This document shows positions 50,080-60,399 of a stretch of DNA of 64,000 nucleotides, piece after piece. This DNA comes from Parasponia andersonii (taxonomy: Eukaryota > Streptophyta > Magnoliopsida > Rosales > Cannabaceae): NCBI GenBank assembly GCA_002914805.1, contig JXTB01000187.1:208473-272472 (forward strand), written 5' to 3'. How positions within the stretch are numbered: position 1 is the first letter of the stretch; the number at the start of each line of letters is the position of its first letter. The notes under the pieces were generated by a model, which saw only the letters and a program-made list of their open reading frames with translations, had not been told where the DNA came from and searched no databases. The position numbers were made by a program, and so were the translations under genes.

Positions 50080-51507
50080 AAGGTTCAGAGATAAATTTTG
50101 TGTGAATAGGGGTACCGTAAGTAAATTGCACCTATATGTCGTTGTCCATTTTATTTTGATCACACGATCAATATTGTATAGCCTAAATAAGGCCAAAATT
50201 GGGCAAACCCAATAAAAAACGGCCCAAATAAAAAAGGCCCCTTCAAAAAAAAAAAAAAAAGAAAAAGAAAAAAGGAAGTCATTTGGTTGTATCTTAATTT
50301 TATAATGATCCATCCGGTAACACTACTATTGATTTATTTTTCATTAAATATGTTTGACGTTAACAACTCTTAACAGGTACAATTTTATCATCAAAGAGTA
50401 ACTTATAAATGTGGTGGTTATTTTTTATCCCCTTCAAAGACTACACTGACAAAAACAAGATAAAGATAAAGCAAAGTATTAACTTCTATCTATAAATTAT
50501 TCCATCCGTTTTTCTTTTGCAAAAGTAATCTATACGGATTAATGTGACATTTCTGTCATGCATGTAATGTCAAAACTTAACATCGCTATTTAAATTGCCA
50601 TACATAAAATGTAGTTAAAAAGCAATAGAAAAAAAAAACATCTCTCCCTCTATCTCTCTGGGTCCAATAAAAGGAAATTTTGTAGTACACTACGAATATT
50701 TTATGTTGTCAAATGATTCCTATTATAACCTGACATTTAAAATATTAATTGTAAAGTCATTATGTAAGTCCCTTATAATCTTGTGTATTTATTAAGATAG
50801 TATGGAATTTTTTTTTTTGAATGGATAGTATGGAATGTATTTATATTCAAAATTTTGAGCAAATTTTTTATTCTACATTTATAAATCATACACTATTAGA
50901 TTTTAAATTTATCTAAAATTAAAAAAAAAAGGTACTACTAGATGTTAAATACAATTCTATCTATAAATTTTACTTATATAAGCATATTATACATTTACAA
51001 TACGTTTTTGCATTATATATCCGAGTTACATATTTTTATTATATAAACAAAATTATGTATTATACAATTTTCAGTATATAAAATATTTATACCAATCAAT
51101 TATACTTGTTCATATCTCATGCCGTTCAATGCCAATTTTGTATGTTAAATTGTTGCTAATTGTACAAGACCCATTTGAGATTGCTTTTAGCTTTTCAAAG
51201 TAGCTAAGAACAAATAAGAAAAGAAATAGGCGTTCGGTAAATTCCGTTTTTGGTTAACAAATTTCAAAATCTTATTCTGCAGTTATCATATACAAGATTT
51301 TTTTTAATATCATCATAAGTCACACATTATTTATAGTTTATTAAATAACTTAAATTTTTTGAACCATATAATAGTTTTGTTAATAAACACTTCTATTTAC
51401 ATTCCCCTAAAAAACAAAAAAACACTACTACTCAATAAGCAGGCACAATAGCAGCATAGTAAGACACTACGAAACTGGCCAACAAAAGTGGTTGCAAGCA
51501 TCATTTT
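50080..51507. other. AT-rich intergenic stretch
   Basis: No gene or defined repeat is recognised. It contains a poly-A/GA run (50246-50275) and AT-rich low-complexity sequence. Confidence 0.5.
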
Positions 51508-52752
51508 GTGAGTGTTAGAAAAATTATTACTAGTAATAATAAATCAAGAAATGAAAAATACAATAATATTATATCAATAATATGAATATTCTAGTAATAT
51601 TAAGCAAGGAAAAATCATGGATAATCTGATTATAACATATGATATAAAAACAAAATAAATCACAATTAATTAACTATAACTAGGATAATAAAAATTATCA
51701 TAAAAATAAAACAAATAACATAGCAAAATAAATCATAATTAATTTATTATAATAATAATTACGATAGTAATAAGTAAAATAACAAAAGAGTTTAAGGAAA
51801 CCAAACTAAGTCTTGTGTTTTATACAATTTCTTTAAAACAGTTACACTTCCTTACTGGGTATCTAAAGGAATGCTAATAGCATCAGTTTCCCAAGATAAA
51901 ACGGTTTATGAATAGTAATATCGCACTAACTTGCTATTCTCAACGAACTGCGTAATGCCCAAATTTTATCACTAGAACTCAAGAGAGCTCGATCATATCG
52001 AAAAGAAAGAACTCAAACTCTCTAACTACTAACTAACTATTTCTTAACTGCCAAAAAGAGAATATAGAAGAGAGAAATAAGTTGAGAAATATTTTGGTGG
52101 GCTGAAATGAGAGGAAAAACCCTTCTTTTATAGGCTCTAAGGGGAATTCTGTCATAAGACCTATCCATAAAACCAAAAATATTTTGGCAGTTATAAAAAG
52201 GTTATGAACTTTAAAAAGTACCTGTTATACAATGCCCATTCATTTTGTAGAGTTATAGAACATTTCCAGAATCTTCTTTGGGCATTGAGATAGGAAAAAA
52301 AAAATTAATGTGCACAAGGAGGCTCAACACAGAGTGTTCTATTCAGCATTTGTGCTCGCAAGACGTGCAAGCACATACACGCACATGCTATCTGACTCGT
52401 GATTTCCACCCCTTCTACGTGCACGTGTAAGAGAGAGCCTCTAAGCTTATTAAGTTACTAACTAAAAATTAAGCAACTCTATATAAACAATTCTTAGTTT
52501 GTGTTCCTTTTTCCACGTGAGACTTTAGCAAATTCTCGTTCTTTTTCTTTTTTCATTTATCTCACTTTGGGTGACAATTTTTCATTCACTCAATTATCAT
52601 TTTGAATAAGTAAATACTTGAATTTTATATACTTACAGAGAAAAATATATTTCAATAATGATCTCTCACTAATATGTAATGGGTTTCACTTATAAGTTTG
52701 TTTCAAAATTGCTAATCAAAATAGTGTAATACAATCATTTTCTAACATTGAG
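51508..52752 (-). mobile_element. Probable solo LTR (fossil), about 1.24 kb
   Basis: TGTTAGAAAA at 51513 and TTTTCTAACA ending at 52747 form perfect 10 bp inverted ends of the TG...CA type. GTGAG (51508-51512) and TTGAG (52748-52752) look like a 5 bp target duplication with one difference. On the minus strand a TATA motif (CCTATAAAAG, near 52125-52134) is followed by a leader-like pyrimidine-rich region. There is no interior or second LTR, so this is best read as a recombined solo LTR. The family cannot be named. Confidence 0.65.
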
Positions 52753-53039
52753 TTCAATTTCTTTTTTCTAATTAAAAAGTTAAAAATACAAAACATTGCA
52801 ATTTAATTCGAATAAGAAGCACATAATTTATAGAATTATATTAGGTGTACTAAAATTTGTATCAAATTTTTAATACCAACATATGTAAAATTTGAGTTGA
52901 CACAATTTAATTAAAATATTAAAAATTATTATAAATAAATTAATTATATTCACTAATTAAATATTATCAACTCATATACTGCGGCAGGTCTTATTAAAAA
53001 TTTGACAAAAATTTTAGTATAAGTAGCATTATCGTAATT

Positions 53040-53380
53040 TACAGCGTAGGAGTGAATAAGAGGAGATAGAGCGAGGGCAAAAGTGGGTGCTTTGCGTGGC
53101 TTGAAAGTGATGTCCACGTAGGAAACGACGTGTGAGATGCATTAAAACACAGAAAGAGGGCCCCACAGAAAGCCTGCGCTTAGGGTGAGTGGGTTCCAAA
53201 CGAAGAAAGAAATCTTGGGATGCCTTGGCTTCCATCTCACGCAACTTTGATGCCACGCATGCAAAAACGACGGCCAGTGGTGCTGTCCCTCTCTATATCC
53301 CATTCCCATTTCCATCCCTTGACCCCAATGACTTTGTCCAACCCACCCCCACCCTTGGTTTTAAGTTTTAACTCAACTCT
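53040..53380 (+). other. GC-rich promoter-like island without a gene
   Basis: This block is clearly richer in G and C than its surroundings. It holds CCACGTAGG (about 53113), ACGACGTGTG, GGGCCCCAC (a TCP-type site, near 53159) and a TATA-like CTCTATATCCC (about 53291). Three overlapping open frames of 60-75 codons have no known domain. It could be the 5' end of a deleted gene or a captured promoter. It contains the M13-primer-like 16-mer (53264-53279). Confidence 0.4.
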
Positions 53381-53807
53381 TTTTTCTCTTTTTTTTTTTT
53401 AATAATAATATTTTTTTCTCATTTGTCTTTTTCAATTGCTGTATAATATAGGAGATTTTTTTGACCTTTTGTCTATTCTTGAAAAAGAACCTTCAGTTAT
53501 GGTGACCAACCTTCTTTGTTGAATGCCATAGAGTATATTAGAATAAAGAGGAATAAATAAAAGAATATAAACTATGCCGTTGATTGAATGTAATCAAATT
53601 AACTTAATTCGATAGTAGTATAACTATAACAACATGTGATCAACTTTGGAAAAATTTTTTGATTTGATCTAGTATACTTCCAAGTTATTTGGTGAATAAT
53701 TATCAATTGTTTAACTAATACTTGCACACAATGATAATACAATAGTTTGAATTGATTATATGCAATATGTATAGTATAAATGGTTCAAGTTTTATTCTAC
53801 CTAATAT

Positions 53808-53916
53808 ATTGACACTATAACTAGCAGTTAAATATCCACCTCATCATTAATTTTTTTTTTGCTTGAAAAAAAAAGTTAATGATGAGGTTGATATTTAACT
53901 GCTAGGTAGTGTCAAT
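53808..53916. repeat. Short near-perfect inverted repeat (foldback hairpin)
   Basis: Left arm 53808-53850 (ATTGACACTATAACTAGCAG... to CCTCATCATTAA) pairs with right arm 53876-53916 across a 25-base T/A-rich loop. The only visible flaws are a 2-base bulge and one mismatch in ~42 pairs. A third partial copy of CCTCATCATTA follows at about 53933. It could be a tiny MITE or a young small-RNA hairpin locus. Confidence 0.85.
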
Positions 53917-53939
53917 TTTCTTTCTAGTAAACCTCATCA

Positions 53940-55900
53940 TTACTTTATTTTAAGAAAAATTGTAATTTGTTATGAACACTCAAAAATCAATTCTCAGATT
54001 TCCTTAAATTATTTTGACCAAAATATAACACATATATACACACATTTTCATCTATAACTACATAACTGCAAAATGCATAACCTAGAATGGTCATGAAGAA
54101 CGTCATTATCAATTTAATATCATTAGATTATGTATTGTCTTGACAAGTCAAATTAGTACCAAGAAATATCATGATCAAACTCTTTAGCTTGCTTCAAATT
54201 TCTTTTAACTTTTAAATTCTTTTTCTGAAGTAACCAAACTCATATTTATATATGTTGTTAATTTCTATGCAAACATGATCTGATCTATTTTCTCCTTTAA
54301 TTGAAGAATTCTCCTTCTCCCTCTTATTCTTTTTTCATAACGACACAATCAAATAGAATAAAAAATTGTGTAGTTTAATAAACAATTTTACATTATTTAT
54401 AGCGAATATTTTCAATTCACCAAATTTTCTTAATTAAAAATACGTCATATTTACAAAAAAAATTTAACAAACCTCAAATATTCGGGGGAGGGCTAACTGC
54501 CGAACTGAATTGCGTAGCGAGACTAGACTGGCCTTTGGCAACCCCAAAAATTGATAGATTCCAAGGGTCAATTTATCTCTCTAGGCCACTATACACAAAA
54601 ATTAAATCTTTTATTTATTTAATTTTTTTTTGAAAGGAAAAATCTCTCTTTTATTTAGAAACAAACAAACACAAAAAATAGGAAATATAAAAAAGGAAAA
54701 AACAATTAATTTGTGAACCAAGGCGCCGCAATTGACGATATATCGTCCACCCCTCAAGATGTCGTCAAGCCATCTCATTATTCGGCTACCCCCTAAACCG
54801 AAGGGTAAGGGGTCAATCTAACCCCATCCTCTATTCCAAGTCCTAACCATGGTCATCTTTTTATTAACTTTAAAGCTTGGCGACAAACTATATGGAACTT
54901 CCGCCCACCACTACCCCCAACCTCATTTCACCACAAACTTCCTTATCTATCTACTTCTACTAAATTTGTTTATTCATAATCTCACTTCGGCTCTAAGTAA
55001 AATAGCACATTTCTTAATCATGATTCACTTAATTATTACTAATTAATGAACCATTTTATGCTAGGTTTCTGTTGATAAGATAAACAATGTTATATCTAGC
55101 ATCATTGCCTTGGACATATATGAGCACATTTTAGGTTGATATGTCTATATATAATTTGGCTTTACATAAGATCTGTTTATTCGACCTAATGAACTCATTA
55201 TTATGCGGCATGAGATCGTTCAAAAAGAAAAGAGAAAGAGGTTAGGAAAATTAGACTATTTGAAAGTGTCCTTTAGTAAAATGACTGGCTGTTTAAAAAT
55301 TTTTATAAAACAAGCTTTTTATGTTATTGAACATTTTTTAACTTAAAAATACTATTTTGTAAAGAGTTATATAATCAAGACATTTTCTAAAATTGCTCTT
55401 ATAGGGATACCAACAGTGGACGATACTATTTAAAATAGATGATTATTTTAACTGTTAAAAAAAATTTCACAGGAATTGGTGTACAAAATCAGTGCAAAAA
55501 ATTATAGTCTAATCCCATTTTAGATGCCTACGATTAAACATCTCATGTGAGGCACATAACAATTTAAAATTACACCTTATCACGTATTTCCCATTTCTCT
55601 CAATCTTTCGTTCTATATTGTAACACTTGTTTTTTCTAATGTAGTTCCAAACTTTGGACGTTAGGCCTACATGCATTACATATTAGTAGCTTCTCTTCCT
55701 ACATCTTATTCTCTTCAAAGTAATTTTGCAACTTTTTTACACTCAAAGCACAAAAATTCATAATTCTAAAAGTTTGAGCTAAATAAAAACGCATAATCAA
55801 ATCACCTTGTCCTTGACATTACATAAAAACACCAAAGCTTATCCAAAATTTTCGGTTTTTGCTAAATTATGATTAGCACCCAAAACACAAAAAGTCAGTG
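53940..55900. other. AT-rich intergenic stretch with a short richer patch
   Basis: No gene is recognised. 54480-54560 and 54715-54850 are less AT-rich (GGCGCCGCAATTGACGATAT, CCCCTAAACCGAAGGGTAAG) and may be remnants of a mobile element or gene; no coding similarity was recognised. Confidence 0.45.
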
Positions 55901-55923
55901 CCCACTAGATTTTTGATAATATT

Positions 55924-56263
55924 GACGTGGCAGAACCATGGCATGACATTACAACGGAAAACGACAACAAACGGCGTTAAACTCCAAAAGGTATTGATAA
56001 CAGGTGCCACATAGAGTCAACCAAACTGCCTACAAATCCCACACCAACACGTGTAACCCCACTCCTAGGCTGACAGACATCTGCCAGTCACTGCATACAA
56101 TGAATTCGTACGTGGCGTCTCGTCATTGGGCAGCTACACATCGAATAAAGGCATCTTTGAAGTTCGGGTGTTTTTTTTATTAAGGTGGGAAAACGTGGGT
56201 CAGAAAGAGAAATATTCGAAATTTAAGAGAGCCAAGCCCATTGGCTGGGGAGTGTTATATAAA
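55924..56263 (+). promoter_or_regulatory. Promoter of the AP2/ERF gene
   Basis: ACGTG-core elements lie at 55924-55932 (GACGTGGCA), 56048-56053 (CACGTG) and 56109-56116 (TACGTGGC). An inverted CCAAT box (ATTGG) is at 56240-56244 and a TATA box (TATATAAA) at 56256-56263, giving a predicted start near 56290 and a ~560-base leader rich in pyrimidines. ABRE/G-box clusters fit the ABA-, drought- and light-responsive control known for RAP2.4-type genes; the response itself is inference. Confidence 0.65.
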
Positions 56264-56853
56264 CAGAGAGAAGTAGACCAAACAAAACAGCAAGAACAAA
56301 GCGAGGTATCACACCAAAAATTGAGCGTTAGAGAAGAAAAAGCTTCTTCATTTCTATTTTTTTTTTCGAATTTTCAGAAATTGCATCAGTAACATTTTTT
56401 CTTTTCAATTTCCCCCCCTCTCTCTGTACTCCCCGCTTCTCTGAATCCGTTTCTGTCATCGTCTGTCTTTCAAAGTTTCTGTTTTTGGGGTTTGTTTTCT
56501 CAAGATTTTGATTCAAAATATTTTGTTTGCAAACGAAAGAAAATCAAACCCAGAAGGGTGTTTTTGGAAGCCAGGTGATCAGAATAGAGATCCAGAATTT
56601 TAAATACTTCTGATTTTTGTGTTTTAGTTTTTATTTTTTTTGATCGATTAAAAGGGTTTGTTTTTCTATCCCTTGGGTTGGTCCCTAAGCTTTTAGGTTT
56701 GACATTTTTAGGTTAAAAACCTTCCTTTTTTTTCTGGGTTTTTCTGTATAAACAACTACCTGTTCTTTAATTTTGGTAAGCAACAGGTTTTTCTTCTTCT
56801 TCTTCAAACTTTCTCTCTCTGTTTTCTACTGTGTTTTTTAAGTTATTTGAATC

Positions 56854-56998
56854 ATGGCAGCGGCTATAGATATTTACAGTAGCAGCCAAACACAGGTTTT
56901 CTCAGACCCTTTTAGAGAAGAGCTTATGAAAGCACTTGAACCTTTTATGAAGAGTGCTTCACCAGTTTCTCCCTCTCCTTCTTCTTCTTCTTCTTCTT

Positions 56999-57030
<32 letters not shown>

Positions 57031-57930
57031 CCTTTTTGCTCTTACGCGCCAGTCTCTTCAACTCAACCAAACTTTTACCCTGAGACTCAAGGCTTCTCTA
57101 CTCAGATGGGGTTTGAGCCACAGACCGGTTCATTAGGCCTAAACCAGCTCACCCAATCTCAGATTCTCCAGATCCAAGCTCAAATTTACTTCCAACAACA
57201 ACAACGGCAAAAGCAACAAATGGCAGCCATGGCCAAGACCACAGTCCATAACCAGTGGCAGAGCCAAAACACTCAAACCCTCAACTACCTCAGCCCAAAA
57301 GCCATCCCCATGAAACATGTTGGTACTCCTCCGAAACCGAATAAGCTTTACAGGGGAGTTAGACAGCGGCATTGGGGGAAATGGGTTGCCGAGATTAGAC
57401 TCCCCAAGAATCGAACTCGGCTCTGGCTTGGTACCTTTGACACAGCCGAGGAAGCTGCTTTGGCTTATGATAAAGCAGCTTATAAGCTCAGGGGTGAGTT
57501 TGCTCGGCTCAATTTCCCTCATCTCCGCCACGAAGGGGCGCACGTCTCCGGCGATTTTGGCAACTATAAGCCTCTCCATTCCTCAGTTGACGCGAAGCTT
57601 CAAGCCATTTGCCAAAGCTTGGCCAATAATTCGCAGAAACAGGGGAATTCGGGGGAGTCCTGTTCTGAGGCAGAGTTGAAGCCAACAATAGTACCAGCTC
57701 CTTTGGAGGCTAAGGTGGTCTCTGATAACTCATCGAACGGTGAACCGAAAGCCGAGTTGGAGGCGTCTTCATCGTCTTCGCCGTTGTCCGATGAGTCATC
57801 GGCAGGATCATCTTCGCCGGAGTCCGATATTACGTTCTTGGATTTCTCCTCGGATTCTCATTGGGATGACACACATAGTTTCGAGTTGGGGAAGTACCCT
57901 TCAGTGGAGATTGATTGGGATGCTCTTTAA
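56854..57930 (+). CDS. AP2/ERF transcription factor, RAP2.4 / DREB A-6 type, 358 aa
   Basis: Single uninterrupted coding exon. Begins [20 protein letters not shown], with the conserved [12 protein letters not shown] block (25-36). It continues with a 16-residue serine run (43-58), a Gln-rich segment (98-122, [20 protein letters not shown]) and a single AP2 domain at about 165-224: [37 protein letters not shown] and [11 protein letters not shown]. The A-6 features are the upstream [12 protein letters not shown] and the C-terminal [11 protein letters not shown], as in Arabidopsis RAP2.4 and its ERF058-060 relatives. Expected to bind GCC/DRE-type elements in the nucleus and act in drought, salt, light and wounding responses. 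Acidic Ser-rich C-terminus (300-345), probably the activation region. Family length is usually 330-380 residues. The exact orthologue is not resolvable here. Confidence 0.96.
56977..57027 (+). repeat. (TTC/TCT)n coding microsatellite encoding poly-serine
   Basis: About 17 TCT units in frame, giving Ser43-Ser58 of the ERF protein. Replication slippage would change the serine count without breaking the frame, so length variation between individuals is likely. Another frame of this run reads as poly-leucine and is not a gene. Confidence 0.92.
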
Positions 57931-57999
57931 TGAAGTCTTTTATGTTTAAGCATTTTTCTTTCGAAGTTTATAGACTCTATCTACTTTGTCTTTGCAAGT

Positions 58000-58250
58000 T
58001 TTAGGTTCAGTTTGATGTAACTACTAGCAGCTTCTGCCATGGAATTTTTAACATTGCAGAGGTTTAGTTCAGTCTGTTTAGAGATGTTTTATGTTGTAAT
58101 ATGTGTAATGAGTTCTCCATCTTGGTCAGCTGGTAGTTTTATTCCTTGCTCGGCCATGGAGATATCTCTAGTCGTGAGAGTCTGTTGTATTTTACTTACA
58201 CCTGAATGTAATTAAAGCAATATTTCACTCTTACAAATATTTTACTACTT
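58000..58250 (+). terminator. 3' UTR / polyadenylation region of the ERF gene
   Basis: Downstream of the stop lie TTTGATGTAA, TTATGTTGTAATATGTG and GAATGTAATTAAAGCAATA (about 58203-58222), typical plant near- and far-upstream signals. The exact cleavage site cannot be fixed from sequence. Confidence 0.4.
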
Positions 58251-58259
58251 TTGTGTTTT

Positions 58260-59890
58260 GTGCATAGCATAGTGCCTCTGATGATTTTAAGATCTTGTAG
58301 TTATTTTGTTGTTTAAATTACCTGAAATTTTCTTGTATACTACCGAACCAAAACAAGAAAACAAAAACAGTGAACCAAGAATATATGAGCAAATTTTTGA
58401 TGAAAAAGTTATATCCATGGTAGATTTCGTTTCAATTTATCAGGAAATAAAAGTTACTATACAAGCCCTTATTGCCATATATCGGATCCAATCGTCGTAC
58501 GTCTACGATATTGAGTAGTAATATCTGCGGTTTCACTTCATCAGTTTAGATTTGAAACCTTATAACTATGAAACACTGCATGAAATAGTTCTTTACGCAG
58601 TAAGTTGAAGAGTATATAGAGGAAACTTGGTCTACTCTAGTGCTATGTACTATGTAGAATACTTGACCAAATTGTATGGCGTTGATTGCGGGAACCCTTC
58701 CTCCATGCACCATGTTACTTACGAAACAAAACAAAATATAGAATCTCGTGTAAAAAATCAACTTTAGATTATCTTGCTCTCGACCGATCGACGTGAAGCG
58801 TGCTATCAGGGGATAAGCGAAAATTACCGCTTTATTCAAATATTTAACTAAATTTGTTATTATTATTAAATTTTATTATTTTTGGAAGAAAATTAGTCAA
58901 AAACCTGTCAAAAATTCATAAAAATCGTTAAGAATTCATTTTAAAAGAAAATATGATGGTAAATTTAATTAATAAGAGAAAAAAGTGGTATTCAGCTAAT
59001 TTATTCTACTATAAATTGATTGACATTATTTTACTAAAGAATCTTATATCATTAGACTCAAAATTATTGGTAGAATCAAAATATCTGATATTTGCAATTT
59101 TATCATAAAAATCAAATAGTATATAAAATAGTATAAACTATTGATTTTTTAGAATGTGACATAATTTCATATGAGTAATATATTTAGTATATGAGGAGTG
59201 TGGTAGGAAATCATAAAAATCAAATAGTATATAAAATAGTATAAACTATTGATTTTTTAGAATCTGACATAATTTCATATGAGTAATATATTTAGTATAT
59301 GAGGAGTGGGGTAGGAAATAGAGTTTTGTCATTTAATGCTATATAAAGGTACTTATGTCAATTTATAAGTAGATATTTCTATAGATAGCTAATTAACTAG
59401 AAATGAGGGGAGGAAGAGAAAAAATGAGGTCAAAAATGATAAGGAAAAAGGGAATATGTAATTTTAATAGTTTAAATATCTAAAAAAGAAATTTTAAAAT
59501 TTAAAGACCAAAATAAATTTTACTAATAATTTAGGGACCAATAGGCTAACTAATCTTTTGGCAATATGTGATTAGTTAAATATAAGAATACAGTATTAAA
59601 TTGAGAACAATATGGGTCACAGATAAAGCTCAATCCTTTGTATCTGGCCGGATGCAACCGCTCTTGACAATATATGTTGTGCATGGGAACTAGATTAGGT
59701 ATCTCAATTTTTGTTCTCCTCTCCGTTCCGCTAATCAAAAGACGCCTCATCAATTTATCTGTGGTAGTTTATTTTTTTTAATAACTTCCCATAAAATGCT
59801 ATCATTGTTTTTGGGTAATGTGGCATTTTTTTAATTAGTAAAATGGTGAAAAGACAACAAAAATGAGACCCGTTGTGTACGTCTTCCAAT
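58260..59890. other. AT-rich intergenic stretch
   Basis: No gene recognised. Open frames such as 58306-58518 and 58546-58839 (minus) have no family resemblance. It contains the 108 bp tandem duplication listed separately. Confidence 0.5.
59102..59318 (+). repeat. Tandem duplication, 2 x 108 bp
   Basis: ATCATAAAAATCAAATAGTA starts at 59102 and again at 59210. The units differ at about two positions (GAATGTGAC against GAATCTGAC; GTGTGG against GTGGGG). Recent local duplication in non-coding DNA. Confidence 0.9.
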
Positions 59891-59892
59891 AT

Positions 59893-60110
59893 ATATATAT
59901 AGTTGCCAATCCAATAGGTATTTTTTTTTCCCTATGGGTAAGTATTTTTTTTTTTAGCCATTAGATCACCATCTAATGGTGATCCAATGGATATAATGAA
60001 GTGCATGAAAAAACGTGCATCATTAATGCTCTTTCTCTCTCTTACGTTTTACAATAAAAAAATGTGCATACTAAATTTTCATTAGCCAAATTAATACCTA
60101 TGTATAAGTA
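59893..60110 (+). repeat. MITE-like family member with clear ends
   Basis: Starts TTGCCAATCCAATAGGTATT and ends CCAAATTAATACCTATGTAT, giving an inverted ATAGGTATT / AATACCTAT pair. The interior has ATTAGATCACCATCTAATGG, GTGCATGAAAAAACGTGCAT, CTTTCTCTCTC and ACTAAATTTTCATTAGCC. Best-preserved copy in the window, about 220 bp. Confidence 0.7.
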
Positions 60111-60180
60111 AAAAAAAAAAAAAAAGAAAAAGAAAAAAAGAACATAATATTGAGGACAAGAAGAACAAAAAATGTACTAA

Positions 60181-60324
60181 TTTGATTCAACTCAGTACTT
60201 CAACATTGCAGAGGTGTGGCTCTTGGCCAGAGATGAAGCTGATAAGTGTCACCAGGTAATTGAAAATTCTGGCTTGAGCATGACTCAGTATAGAAAACTA
60301 CGTTCTCTTGGTTTTCAACTATAA
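60181..60324 (+). other. Possible orphan exon-like open stretch
   Basis: 47 codons open between two TAA stops: FDSTQYFNIAEVWLLARDEA, then DKCHQVIENSGLSM. The composition is more protein-like than its surroundings, and CAG|GTAATT at about 60253 could be a splice donor. No start codon, no partner exon and no recognised family; an N lies at 60367. It could be a gene relic or chance. Confidence 0.2.
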
Positions 60325-60366
60325 GTTGTAGAGACCGTGGGACTGGTGGAAGGTTTATCTCTATAA

Positions 60367-60367
60367 C
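60367..60367. other. Single N
   Basis: An ambiguous base or join in CTATAAC-N-TGGTCATT. No flanking repeat is seen. Confidence 0.7.
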
Positions 60368-60399
60368 NTGGTCATTCTCTCTCTCCAGTATGAGTTTTT

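Noticed and set aside
49907-50215. 102-codon plus-strand frame
   Set aside because: It is the antisense shadow of the COI1-like fragment plus unrelated sequence.
53189-53402. Overlapping 60-codon frames in the GC-rich island
   Set aside because: Two frames and the opposite strand are open together because of composition; no conserved motif.
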